The notes under the pieces are model-generated. The model ran no database searches and was not told the DNA's origin. It saw only the letters and a list, made by a program, of their open reading frames with translations. From Eupeodes corollae (lineage: Eukaryota > Arthropoda > Insecta > Diptera > Syrphidae): a DNA stretch of 64,000 nucleotides. Location: assembly GCF_945859685.1 (NCBI RefSeq), contig NC_079147.1, positions 228,032,765-228,096,764 of the forward strand. The letters are read 5' to 3'. The position numbers and the translations under genes were made by a program. Shown here in pieces: positions 10,605 to 21,026 of the stretch. Numbering within the stretch: the stretch's first letter is position 1; every line of letters starts with the position of its first letter.

Positions 10605-10795
10605 ATGATTCAGTGCAAGTGCTAAGCGAGGAGGATTTCAGGAAAAAATATAGGTTTTCCAAGGAAAATATGAGTTAACTAATTGCGGTTGTTGAAGATG
10701 ACTTAAATGGGGACCCAAGAGGGGAACAAAATTGTGGTCGGTTTGTAAGCTATGGCTTTGATCAGATACTGGGGTCGTAACGGGGTACGATTAAT
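10605..10795 (+). pseudogene. PIF/Harbinger-type transposase fragment
   Basis: The plus strand reads E-E-D-F-R-K-K-Y-R-F-S-K-E-N-M-S, a stop, then L-I-A-V-V-E-D-D-L-N-G. This fits the conserved opening of Harbinger (HARBI1-like) nucleases, in which F-R-x-x-Y-R-x-S-K-E is followed by a helix ending in a leucine-rich stretch. An in-frame TAA follows the first block. No catalytic residues remain, and the ends merge into unrelated sequence. Confidence 0.6.
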
Positions 10796-10799
10796 GACT

Positions 10800-12280
10800 T
10801 TTTTAAATTATGGTTTCCTCTACTCAAATCTGCGGCCGTCCGACCCATAGATATTAAACTTGCTCTCGTCAAGGAATAACACATTCTTCCAAAAATCATC
10901 TGGTTTCGAAACGTATGCATTCGCATAGTTTAAGCGTTTTTAAACGTTTGCTTTGTTTTTAGTGTTTTTTTTTGTACCGTGCGACCATTATATCCAAAAA
11001 TGGCAGAAATGCGATTTTTTTTTATGTACTACATTTGTTACGTCTGCTACATAAATGAGGTAGTTAATGTAATTAAATGTAGTTAACGTAGTTAAATGTA
11101 GTAGACGTAGCGGTAGACGTCAAAACGTAGTTTGAAATGTCCATTCAACCACCAAATTGACAAATTGCATCGAAAAGATAACTGTGAAAGAGTGAAAAAC
11201 GAACTCTCGTCGTCGGATACACTATACTCTTAAAATGAACGAAAAAATAAAACAGATGATTATTAAATTTGCATTTTTCTTTCATAAAATTTCGAATTCC
11301 TTGATTTAGTTCATTTACGCAACATATTTGGTTCTCATGTATAGTTCAGTGTTTTTCACTCGTTAGTCGTTACTTATTCACTCGTTTTTTTTTTGTAATT
11401 CCTTTTGAAATTTAACGTTTTTTGTGAAGGAAGCACACGTAACAAATGTAGGGTAGTAAATGAAACAAATCAAACGTGTAGTTTATCCAATTAACTACAC
11501 GTAGTTAACCGAGTAGATTACCTCACGTAATCTACTCTGCCATCTCTAATTATATCCCTTTGAATGCAGAAAGTTCCGAGCAGTTTGAGGGTTACGCGAT
11601 ATTCCACCATTTGCTTAAATGTCAGCAGCTATTTTAGGAGCACTTAAATTGGGATCAGCCTTTACCATTCTTTCAATTTTTCGTTCCATATGATCGTCTA
11701 GTATTTTTTTCGAAGTCTTCCTGGGGCCACTTCAAAGCTTTTATTTTTCAAATAGTTTTTTAATACATATTGAACTGTAGACCGTGGTCTAACAATAGTT
11801 GACGATATCTCAGCATAACTTTTTCCGTCGTTTCTTAGTTTAAAAATCAGTTTTCTTGCTATAAGAGGTACTTTTTTATGAGAAGCCTCCATTTTCAAAA
11901 TAAACTTCGCAAAATTAAAAAAAAAAAAAACAATTGAAAAGATCAATACACCACGGCATACTGAGCCAAGATCTCTCAATATCACTACAGTACACAATTT
12001 ACATTTCAAATAGAACCGTTATTTCCATTTTGTTAGAGAAGATAGCAGTGAACGAACATTTGTTTGATGTACGAGCAATTTTTTGGCATTCCTGGCAAAA
12101 TTCTACTAACGGTTAAAAAACAGAGGCAAACCTCGAACATTTTGTTGCATTTCCTATTATACATTATAATTTTATCAAATACTCGTAAAGTCAATAAGCT
12201 CAGATTTGTGGTATTAAGATCATAGTGTAAGGGAAACCCATTTATTTTCAATTGTTGTACGTGCAATTTTTTTATATAGT
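10800..12280 (-). pseudogene. Tc1-type transposase relic, family F, copy 1
   Basis: The minus strand starts at ATG (11891-11893) with MEASHKKVPLIARKLIFKLR and a helix-turn-helix of Tc1 type (DGKSYAEISS, then RPRSTVQYVLKN). It runs to about 11560, where a hAT-type element interrupts it, and resumes at 10985 down to about 10820 with the first catalytic block (V-L-F-L-D-E-S-K-F-N-I-Y-G). The rest of the catalytic domain is missing. The direct pair TGTACG(A/T)GCAATTTTTT near 12067 and 12258 may be the right-end repeats. A second copy lies at 22990-23425. Confidence 0.7.
10996..11549. mobile_element. Non-autonomous hAT-type element with 8 bp target duplication
   Basis: 554 bp flanked by TTATATCC at 10988-10995 and 11550-11557. 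TGGCAGA lies near the left end and TCTGCCA near the right end, with many subterminal copies of TAGTTAA/TAACTA and GTAATCTACTC-like motifs. The 8 bp duplication is that of the hAT superfamily. The related Tc1 copy at 22990-23425 reads through the site with a single TTATATCC, giving an empty site. No coding frame. Confidence 0.85.
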
Positions 12281-12590
12281 GTAGATTCAGGACCGCCTTA
12301 CTCACCCGATATAAATATCATAGAAAACGTGTGCGAATGGCTGACTCGGAAGGTTTATGAAACTGGAATTCAAATAAAGACGAATCAATTAAAGTCATGC
12401 GGTGTGCCTGGTGAGCCATTCCTTGGAATCACATTGAAAATGTGTTGGATTTTCTTCAAAATCGAATCTATAAAGTTATTGTCAGCAAAGGAGGATCGAA
12501 ACATTGTTAAATTTACTAAACAATTTTTGAAGTGTCTAATGTTTATGTTTAGAAATGATTTTGACATAAAAACCTATAATTTGTGCTAAC
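12278..12590 (+). pseudogene. C-terminal piece of a Tc1-type transposase (family D)
   Basis: The plus strand reads R-P-P-Y-S-P-D-I-N-I-I-E-N-V-C-E-W-L, the block that carries the third catalytic residue (E) in DD34E Tc1 transposases, then T-R-K-V-Y-E and, after a frameshift, W-N-H-I-E-N-V-L. It ends beside the inverted end near 12580-12602. The upstream two-thirds of the protein are absent, displaced by later insertions. Confidence 0.65.
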
Positions 12591-12602
12591 CTGCTGATCT
12601 CA

Positions 12603-13783
12603 TTTAATTAAAGTGTTGACGAATAGTGTAGTTTTTATTAATTAATCAATAATAGAGATTTATTTCTTTAAGATAATTTAACTTTATTAATGGTTGTTCG
12701 ACATTGCTCAACGAAATGGAATAGGTAAAAGTGAAAAAGTCAAAGTTAAGACGAAAATTATGTTGCGTCACAGAAATAAATATTTACTTTCTAAGACTTT
12801 CACTGATTAAAACACTTCAGTAAAAAAAAATTCATTCACCTAAAAATGAGTTTCAAAGCACCACTTATGCAACCTGAATGTAATAAGGCCCACAAAGATG
12901 TACTACTGAACATCTTTATAATAAAGGATTTTATACAATATTTCAGCATTTCCAGCTCAAAAAAAAACACTTTAAAACTATAAGCAAAAACAAAAACATG
13001 GCCGAAAATGGTAACCCCATTTGATAAAAGTTGGCAACTGACACAAAAAAAGTAAAAAGGGGAAAAAGACATCAAGGATTTGTTTAATTAAGTTTTGGTA
13101 TGAGATATTTGTTAGGTGGCGAGATAAGATTGTTTAAAAAGATAGCAACAATTGGCATGTTAATTCCCCACACAAGACACAGCCGTGCTTTTGCTCCCTT
13201 ATTTTTGACTTGCTGAAAATTGAAATAGATCCAAACCGAGCCATCTCAGTTTCCCCGCACACGGTCGATTTTGGATCGGCTCGGGTCCATTTAGACCTGT
13301 CGTGTATGGCGAGCTAATGGGACGAAATGTTAGAAAAAAAAGAAATTTATGTGAATTTAAAAAATTAAAACATTTGTTTTGTACTTTTAAAATTAAAAGA
13401 ATATTTTTTGGAACTATGTGTTTTATTTTCTAATATTTTACATTAATCTTAAAAGGAGCGTAAGAGTACTATATAGTTACTATAAGACTGCCAATCCACT
13501 CATCATACAGTAGTATTTATATCCTTCCTTATCTTTCTACTATAAAACCAAAGCATACAATAATCTTGCTTGATAATGAAGAAAAGATAATATTATCCAT
13601 GCAACATTTTATACAAACAATATTATCTCTATATATTACATAAATGGGTTAACGTTGTTTGCATGACTGTACTAGAGACTAAAGATATCATTGATTAAAA
13701 ATAATGTTATATCTTTTCTCATGCCTAACTCGCTTAACTTACATCGAATGTTAATAAAAACTGTTGGCATGAACTATTTGCTT
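12603..13783. other. Non-coding AT-rich stretch
   Basis: I see no gene. A slightly GC-richer patch at about 13190-13320 (GGATCGGCTCGGGTCCA) has no recognisable coding content. Confidence 0.45.
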
Positions 13784-13950
13784 TTAGTGGCGAGGAAGAT
13801 GTCCCTCTTGATTTGTTAGTACAAAGAATTGAACTGGAGGAAATAGAAGATATACTTCTGTTAATAAGAACATTTCTCAGAAGTACCGGGACATCACTGA
13901 TTTGGCAAAGATACTACTACGAGGGGCAACACACAAATATACTTTATTAA
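13784..13950 (+). other. Possible coding fragment (unidentified)
   Basis: An acceptor-like TGCTTTTAG is followed by an open frame of about 55 codons to TAA at about 13948, rich in E, L and R (begins G-E-E-D-V-P-L-D-L-L-V-Q-R-I). Its composition stands out from the AT-rich flanks. It could be an old exon or the N-terminal scrap of a transposase. I do not recognise it. Confidence 0.2.
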
Positions 13951-14880
13951 TGCACTAGGATCTAAATATTTAAAAATGTGTATAGTGGAGAATAATATTT
14001 AAGCTTATATTTAAAAGCTTCTACCATAAAATGTCATAAGTTGTCGATATTCTTCCAAACTTACATATTTAAAGGCTCGCTATCCTTTGGTGTTTCCCAG
14101 AATTTACACAATTAGCTGAGAAATATTTAGGCTTTGGAAAACTTTCATGCATAACAAATTTTGAAAACATAGTCTCGTAGAATATTAAATTCGTCTATTC
14201 CTTCTTTTTGAAGCAAAATCATACTAAAATATTAAAAATTAAAGCACACAAAAATCTGATCCCCATATAAAAATAGCTGCGAAATAGTGACGTGATAAAT
14301 ACATTTTGCTTTACAATTTGCAGTCAGAGATTGTATTAAGTAAAATAAGAATTTTTTAGTACTCACCTTTTTAATTTGATAACATATTTAGCTCGAAAGG
14401 ACAATTAAGATTTTTTTTCTTAAAATAAACTAAAATATGACTATACATCATAAAGTACAAAATTTAATTTTTATTGACAAAATTAAAAATTATAATTAAA
14501 TTGGGCTTCTTTAAATAAAACAGTAATGCAAGTAAAATTTTAATAAACAAAAACATATTTCCTTAACATTAAATTTTATAATGTCTACACTAGTATTCAT
14601 TGCAGTAACTTTTTCCTTAAAGGTAGAATTAACACGAATTTCATATCGAAGGTTGAAGAAAAACTCTTGTAAGAAGTTGATTATGACGAAAAATTAAGTT
14701 TAAATATTAAAATAACAAAAAAATTTAGTTTTTTTAGGTTAAAAAAAGGTTGTAAAAGTAGAAGCTGCAATTTGGTTAAACTTTTTTATATATGCACAAA
14801 ATATTAATCTGAATATACTAAAATATAACCTGATAGTACGTTCATATTATTATAATTAATAAAGCTACCGAACAAATATT
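13951..14880. other. Non-coding AT-rich stretch
   Basis: Very AT-rich; no exon, repeat array or transposon end that I can support. Confidence 0.45.
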
Positions 14881-15215
14881 AAGGTTTCTCCGGACCTTAC
14901 CTATCAATGACTTTTAAAAAAAATTTTTTGACAATTAATTTTGGTTTATATATTTTCAAAGGCTCCTTTAAATTGATTTGAGTATTTTGATTCCATTTTC
15001 TTTAATTGACTTTGAAAAACTATTTGTGGCAATTAATGTTGATTAATATGTTTTCAGAGACTCCTTTAAATTAATGGCAGTATTTTGATTCCTTTACCAA
15101 GATTTCTCCGAGCACTGTCTATCAACGAATTTCGAAAACTTGACCTAGCTATACATTTTGGTTTATATATTTTCAAAGGCTTCTTTATTTTGATGAATTT
15201 GTTAAGATTTCGTTT
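14881..15215. repeat. Three diverged tandem repeats of about 110 bp
   Basis: The block TTTTC(A)AA/GAG(G)CT(C/T)CTTT, preceded by TT(G/A)ATNTATATNTTTTCA, recurs at about 14945-14975, 15040-15070 and 15160-15190. Units one and three also share TTTCTCCG(G/A)...TATCAA, and units one and two share GTATTTTGATTCC. Confidence 0.6.
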
Positions 15216-16420
15216 GATGTTTTTTAGTTTTGTACTTGAGTTATGATTTGTGTTTCCGAGGCGGTAATTATTCAATAATTGTTTTCATTTCAAGTTTTGT
15301 CGCTCTGTTTGGACACGTTTCATCTAGAAGTCTCACGATTTCTCCTTTTTTGTCATAATCAAAATGGTCACCAACATATTCCTCTGGTTATAATTATGAA
15401 GCTTGCTGGAGTATTATTTTAACTGAATTGCTATTATGTATAGAACTTTTCAAACATGAATACAATTCATATTGATATGCAAAAAGTGTTATCGAAATTT
15501 ATCACTATTATTACCGTAGATTTTCAAGAAATTTTGCACCAAATTAACGTTTTAACATGTAATTTTCTTGTCGAGCTGTACTTGCGTATTTATTAGCAAA
15601 TGCATAACATTATAAAAAAGTATATTACCCATAAACGGAGTTATTTAAATCATAAATGGACTTCTATAAATAAAACATATAAACATTTTTAATGTTTATG
15701 AAATTAGTTTTGTTAAAGTCTTGTATGTCTATTTTTATTCAAGCAATCGCCCAAAGTTATCATTCTGAAAACGTTTATCCATACAATTGGGATTAATTCC
15801 ATTAACAGTGAAGTTTGATTTTTCTTTATATATTGCCTGACTTAAAAATAGTATTTACGAGCAGTAGCATTATTTACAGTTGTGGAAAATAATAATAATA
15901 AAGGGTATTGGTTCAAAACTATTAAAAGTGTCGAGTAAATGTGTATTTTAATCATAATTTAACATTGGCAGTTTTTTGACAATGTTTGTATTTTTCATGA
16001 TACTAAATATTAATTTAAAAATTCTCTGATGAATTTTTTTAAGGCTCTTGCCGAGTCAAAAGTTGTGCAATACATAAGAAATTATGATTAAATTCTTTGT
16101 TTTTTTAATTATTCCAATAATTACGTGAAATTTGTACATAATTCGAAAAACTTTTTGAACAAATCCCATTTGGTTTCCGTATTAACTAATTAATCAACTT
16201 AACTATGACACACCACAAACTACTTTGCCGAAGCATTGTACAAAGCATATAATGCTCGGAAGACTCTACTAAGCGGCATCTAGTGGCTACGATGAAATTA
16301 GCTCATGTTGACTTTTTTGAGTCGAACTTATCAAATTAATCCTCAAACGCCACGTTGCGGATACGGCAGGCATACAATAATAATACACAAAGGTGTCAGC
16401 AAGGTTTTCAGTAGTTACTT
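15216..16420. other. Non-coding AT-rich stretch
   Basis: No feature that I can support in about 1.2 kb. Confidence 0.45.
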
Positions 16421-16807
16421 AAGGTGGCGCTACAGTCTTGTGTGAACTTGGGCCTAGAAGCATTTTTGATAGTATTACATGAAATATGTTAATTTTAACG
16501 GGTAGTACCCGTGGTATGATGGTTAGTGCGTTGGACTGTCATGCAAGGGGTCTAGGGTTCAATCCCTGCCTGTGCCACCTTAATTTAAAAAAAAAAAATT
16601 AATTTTCGCGGGTACTGCCTCTTGCGAGGAATTGACAAGTCCTTCAAGAGTAATTCTTGTCATGAAAAAGTGCTTTCTTAAACTAGCCGTTCGGATTCGT
16701 CCATAAATTGTAGGTCCCTTCCATTCCTGACAACAGTACTCGCACACAGGAATGGTTGAGAGTTGTAAGTCACTAGGCCCTGGTTCACAACGGACTGTTG
16801 CGCCACC
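16421..16807 (-). mobile_element. Composite repeat family C, fullest copy, with tRNA-like module
   Basis: 387 bp with inverted ends AGGTGGCGCTACAGTC (left) and GGTGGCGCAACAGTCC (right, reverse-complemented). Between them lie a tRNA-like module on the plus strand (16511-16580), a T/A-rich tract, and the shared body (GTACTGCCTCTTGCGAGG, GTAATTCTTGTCATGAAAAA, CCGTTCGGATTCG, GGAATGGTTGAGAGTTG). Copies at 4528-4633/6709-6760 and 6777-6985 contain parts of the body. The combination of inverted ends with a Pol III type head is unusual: either a SINE inserted into an inverted-repeat element or the two fused. Confidence 0.65.
16511..16580 (+). repeat. tRNA-Asp-like SINE head (not a functional tRNA)
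   Basis: Acceptor arms GTGGTAT and GTGCCAC pair over seven positions (with G-T pairs). The A box reads TGGTTAGTGCG (16520-16530) and the B box GGTTCAATCC (16556-16565). The anticodon loop CTGTCAT holds GTC (Asp) at 16538-16540. The T stem TAGGG/CCCTG is good, but the anticodon stem is mismatched. It sits inside a repeat, so it is a tRNA-derived promoter module rather than a gene. Confidence 0.65.
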
Positions 16808-17335
16808 CCATTTGATTTGATATCATATTATTGGTTTTGAAATAAATTCTGCGTTGACACTATGCTCAAGAAAGCATGTGCTTCGTCAACAATTTTCGCC
16901 GGAACTGTGTCACTTAGTTTTTCAAAATTCACTTCGGATAATCCGGTATAATACCAATACCGCGCATGTTAAAATTAACATGAATGAAATTCGAATTAAA
17001 ACGAAAGAAAAAGACAAAAATGAAACTAACATATTTTTTTCCCGATATGCACGCGCATTTTTGTATTTTAATTAATTTCCAGTTGCTTATCCACACCGAA
17101 CGAACACCAAAAGGTAATGAAAAATCCGAATACACCAAAATATCACAACAGCCTTTACCTAATAATAAACGCATCACCGAATGACAGTACAAAACAAAAT
17201 AACCAAGAACAGCACATTACACTTTTACTCAAGTACATATGTTTGCTTCGAAATTTTAAACCTATTTCGAACCAACCCTACCAACCAACTCGTGCACTGC
17301 GCACGTAAAACGAATTATAAAAAATATACACCTAC
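16808..17335. other. Non-coding stretch
   Basis: Several open frames of 60-90 codons overlap here on both strands, but none has motifs or splice context. It would be intron if candidate exon B is real. Confidence 0.4.
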
Positions 17336-17383
17336 CTCTATTTCAACATCATCCGATAAATCCACAATAACACCAGTGTTCAT
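17336..17383 (-). CDS. Possible first exon B (DLSDD motif)
   Basis: Sixteen codons on the minus strand from ATG at 17383 (context ACAAAATGA) end in ATA-GAG before a donor, GTAGGTG. The peptide contains V-I-V-D-L-S-D-D-V-E-I-E, closely matching candidate exon A at 7040-7096 in sequence, length and phase 0 donor. Both lie on the same strand as, and upstream of, the phase 0 exon at 36-179. They may be alternative first exons, or one may be a duplicated and dead copy. Confidence 0.35.
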
Positions 17384-18184
17384 TTTGTAAAAAACAATAT
17401 TTTATTGTTAAAATGATTACTTATATATATGTATGTATATATTTATTAAATTAAAACGTTTTTAATTATAATACTAGACACAAAGTTCCGCACTGATTTC
17501 GACCACCCGTCTAGCTCAACACTCACTTTCTTACTAATTTCCAATTCCTATCCAATCACTTGTGTGTGTTTATATGTTCCGAAGTTAAATTAACCCCAGG
17601 CACTAGGCAGCAACATACCAAGTATACAAAGAAAAACACCACCACCGCATCATTTCTTTCATACTCGATCACTATATACGAGTACTACGATACAAATTCA
17701 ACTGAGAATCAATATTACCACTTTGGCTATTTATACAAAAATTAAAATTGAATTCAGTGTTTAAAATGATAAATGTACTCAAAAAGTCCATTACTCGACA
17801 CACTGCATTACCAAAGAACGATTAATTAAATATCTTTTGACAGATGACTAAAAAACTAAAAATCGTGCACTAGTTTATGTGAAAATAACAACACTTAAGT
17901 GAATGAAAATGAAAAAGACGCGGATAAAACAGGGCGGGTCTATTGTTTTTAATATTTAAAAATCATATGTGACCATTGTTATGTTTAGAAAATAAATGTT
18001 AATTTATTATTCTATGTACTGCAACTTTTATGGAATTGAATTGTTTTGTTACTTTTACACTACATTTATTTTCTAGTGGCAACCACGTGGCTTGCTTTGA
18101 ATAAGAATGAGAACAACTGCATGAAACCGAACGCAGGCAAATGGTTCGTTTATATGTTACACACATATCTTATATACCGGTTTG
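17384..18184. other. Non-coding AT-rich stretch
   Basis: No feature supported; would be the 5' flank of candidate exon B. Confidence 0.4.
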
Positions 18185-18192
18185 GTCGGTAG

Positions 18193-18948
18193 CAGTGTTG
18201 CCATAATCTCAAATTTCATAATGCTAGATTTTAAGTTTAATAATGCTAGATCGTATGGGAGCTCAATAAACAAAATGCTAGATTTTAAAATCCATATAAA
18301 ACGTCCATATCGATGATTAAAAAACAAACATCTTAAAAATGCAAAATAAAATCACATACAAACACCTAACAAACATAGGTATATAACAAAAAAAATTAAT
18401 TCAAAAATAACAAAACTTAAAACTTTATATGTAAATATGTAGGTATTAACAGCACATGTCTTATATTTAGTTAATTATTTAATTTTAAAACATTCAGACT
18501 TATCACATTCTTATTTATACATAGTTTTTAAAAATAAATTTCTTTTCTATTTTATAGTTTAAGATAAATAACGCGTTATCCCAAAGTTCTTCATATAAAT
18601 TGTCTTTTTCGCCCTTAGGTTTTTCATGCTTTGTGAGGCTCCAACTTATACTTAGAAAAATTCATGAGTTTTTTTAGCGTAGGTGTGTGTGAATCTTCGT
18701 GATTTGACGTTATTAAGGTTAAATCAGAATGGTTTGTAATTTAAAAAAAAAAAAATGATGATTTTTATTTTTTTCCAAATGCGATATAATCACATAAATC
18801 TTTTGAAATCAATTTTGGCATTCAAGAATGCAAAACTTAAAAACAATAATGCCAGAAAAGCATTAAGCATTATTTTAAAATTTTATTATGCTTTTCTCTT
18901 CTCTATAATGCTAGATCTAGCATTAATAATGCCGTTATGGGAACACTG
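18193..18948. mobile_element. hAT-type element with perfect 8 bp target duplication
   Basis: 756 bp with ends CAGTGTTGCCATAA (left) and CAGTGTTCCCATAA (right, reverse-complemented), the classic CAGTGTT start of hAT elements. It is flanked by identical GTCGGTAG at 18185-18192 and 18949-18956. Subterminal repeats of AATGCTAGAT fill both ends. Near 18545-18640 the minus strand has a short open run (S-L-T-K-H-E-K-P-K-G-E-K-D-N-L-Y-E-E-L-W-D) that could be a scrap of coding sequence, but no transposase remains. Confidence 0.9.
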
Positions 18949-19205
18949 GTCGGTAGTAGGTTAGGTTGATGTAGAGAAAACACCACTATTGTTGTAAATG
19001 TACATGTGCAGCTGCTATTGCATTTACGTAGCGGCCAGCCGCTCACTTCACGATGGGGAACTGAAAGAAGTTGTATATACCAATAAATTTAATCGTTCGT
19101 CCCTCGGATGAAAAAGACATTACAATTGTACATAATTTCTTATCTTTGTTTTTTTTACAAAATTCATCCGATAAGTCTGTTGTTTTTGTATGATACACAT
19201 AGGTA

Positions 19206-19530
19206 CACTGCGAACCACTAGGTTGAGGCCACACATTTTGGAAACGATTTTCGCTTTTTATAGCTGGTGGAAATGTCGTACAAGGAAACTTTTACTACCT
19301 TTGAATAGGTACGTATTTTACAATAACAAATTTATAAAATTAAAGGGTAAATTGGAAACAAGCGTTGGAATTCGCCAAGATCAAAAAATAAACTACTCAA
19401 AAAGGGTGGAAAAAAGTGAGGATGAGGCCACATTTAAAATTTCAGAAAAAAGCCGTCCGTTTTTGTGGTCACTTGTACTAAAGAAAAATAAAATGCACGA
19501 TTCGGTCGCACGAATTTGCTCCTCTATGCA
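19206..19530. mobile_element. Truncated Tc1-type element end
   Basis: TA (19204-19205) is followed by CACTGCGAACCACTAGGTTG, then TTGAGGCCACACATTTTGG. A second copy of the motif, GATGAGGCCACATTTAAAAT, appears near 19421, the inner repeat of an IR/DR Tc1 end. The other end and the transposase are missing. The end resembles family D (CACTGCG...AGGTT). Confidence 0.55.
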
Positions 19531-20555
19531 CAGAGTCTGATTAAAAAAGTACCTATATAAGATTTAAAAATGTACCTGTAAAATAAGTTTGTCTTAAAAG
19601 ATATAAATGCCATTTGATTTTTTTCCCCAAAAAATTAAGACAGTATTGATATGGAGTAAATTTTGTTCGGGTGCAAAAGCAAACAGTGCGCTGTTACGGT
19701 AAATTTTACAGCAACAAAAACCAGCCTTTGGCTGTTTTATTTTTCCATTGTGCCTGCAAAATATCGGCAAAGCTGAGGGCAACCATGGTCTCATAAACCA
19801 AAGGTGTACCTAGCCTTTATTTTGCAAAAGCAACAAAAACAAGTGATCGAGATCGAGAACGAGTTCTTTCGACAAGGTCGAAAATGCCGGTGGATGAGCT
19901 GAAGAAGAGGTCAGGCGGACCCTTACTTTAACAACAAGAACAACTTGTATTGTATTTTAACAATTATTATAGTAACGTAGATTTAATAATAATATAACAT
20001 TTAATCTTTGATGTAAAAAAATGGGTTTTTAAAGCCGCGTTTTTAAAGTCGCTTAATTTTATTTTGGGAAGGGGTCTGAACTCGCCATTATGTTTCGGCA
20101 AGTTTTGGAAACTCATCCAATAACTTGTCGAAACCGTGTTAGTGTGGGTGTGATAGTAAAGTTTAGCTGAGAGTCAACAACGGTGGCTTTTCTGATGAGC
20201 GTAAGGCTTCCAGGAAGCCGTGATACCGTGACCGACGATCACAAAAACGGGATGCTTGTGTTGGATGAATGCGTGTGTGACTGGAATGGACGAGGGAGGA
20301 AGAAAGTAGTTTGGAATTAGCTTGGAAGGCTCTATTGAAAGAGCATAAAAAGTGAAAAGGTTAAAGGTAAAAAAAGGGAAAGTTCGAGGAATTGAAAAAG
20401 GAGGAATTTTGAAAAGATTGAGAAGAAGGGAGATATTGAGGAGTTCAAAGAAAGAATAAAAATTGGAGATTCGAGGATTGAGGTGTGAGGATTTTGAGAG
20501 GACTGAAATAAAAAAAAATACAAAAGATAAGTAGCTATTTTTGTTTGGTTCTTTT
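19531..20555. other. Non-coding stretch, partly GC-richer and then purine-rich
   Basis: About 20050-20320 is GC-richer than its surroundings and about 20330-20520 is strongly purine-rich (GAGGA/GAAAG runs). No coding frame with motifs. It could be the untranslated leader of an LTR element, or a GA-rich tract, but nothing decides this. Confidence 0.35.
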
Positions 20556-20559
20556 GTTC

Positions 20560-21026
20560 GGTACGCGTCCGGTGTTAAAAGCCCATTTTGGTTTTTAATT
20601 TTTATTACCCAGCCCAGCTGAGCAGCCGCGGTTACAGTTTCGTCAACGAGCTGTATTGTTGCACTTTTTTCTTCTCTTCTTTATATCGCATTCGTACTCG
20701 GTTGAGTGCGAGTTGCATCATCGTTCGTCGCTACGCAGCCGCCGTAGTCGTCTAGTTCGTTTGTTTAGTTGTGATTCAAATTATTTGTCTCCAAATAATT
20801 AATAATAATAATAAAAAAAAGTGTAACAGCGCTTATGGCAGAGGAAAATTTTTTTGTCGAGAATAGAAATTTAGTCTGGACGAATCATCATTATATATAT
20901 TATTTCATAAGCATGTCTCCCTTTTTCGGCTCTCAAAGAGAACTAATTTTAACAAATAAGGTGGAAAAACAAAGAACATTTTCCGTAGACTATGCGAATT
21001 GTATTTTATTGAATATTAATTTTTAG
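20560..21026 (+). promoter_or_regulatory. Promoter-like GC-richer island with a small downstream frame
   Basis: About 20620-20780 has higher GC, a TATA-like element (TTTATATCGC near 20690), CG-rich repeats (TCGTTCGTCG, CAGCCGCCGTAG) and then an A-rich leader before ATG at 20835. The ATG opens 63 codons (MAEENFFVENRNLVW...) ending at 21026, with no motif that I recognise. It may be a real first exon of a plus-strand gene or an LTR-element leader. Confidence 0.25.

Larger units (their letters stand above)
10113..12602. mobile_element. Tc1-type element, family D, heavily interrupted
   Basis: TA (10111-10112) is followed by CACTGCGCGTCATCAGG. Near 12580-12602 the inverted match GTGCTAACCTGCTGAT closes the element. 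Its own transposase survives only as the C-terminal piece at 12278-12590. Inside lie a family A MITE, a Harbinger scrap, a second Tc1 relic on the opposite strand, and a hAT-type element within that relic. The right end is decayed, so the boundary is approximate. Confidence 0.55.

Noticed and set aside
16511..16580. Functional tRNA-Asp gene
   Set aside because: The anticodon stem is mismatched and the module lies inside a repeat; a SINE-type head fits better.
16854..17390. Overlapping frames of 60-87 codons on both strands
   Set aside because: They overlap one another without motifs; only the small phase-matched piece at 17336-17383 is retained as a candidate.
19043..19234. Minus-strand frame with D-L-S-D-E, like candidate exons A and B
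   Set aside because: The match is limited to five residues, has no ATG in the equivalent place and no donor after it.
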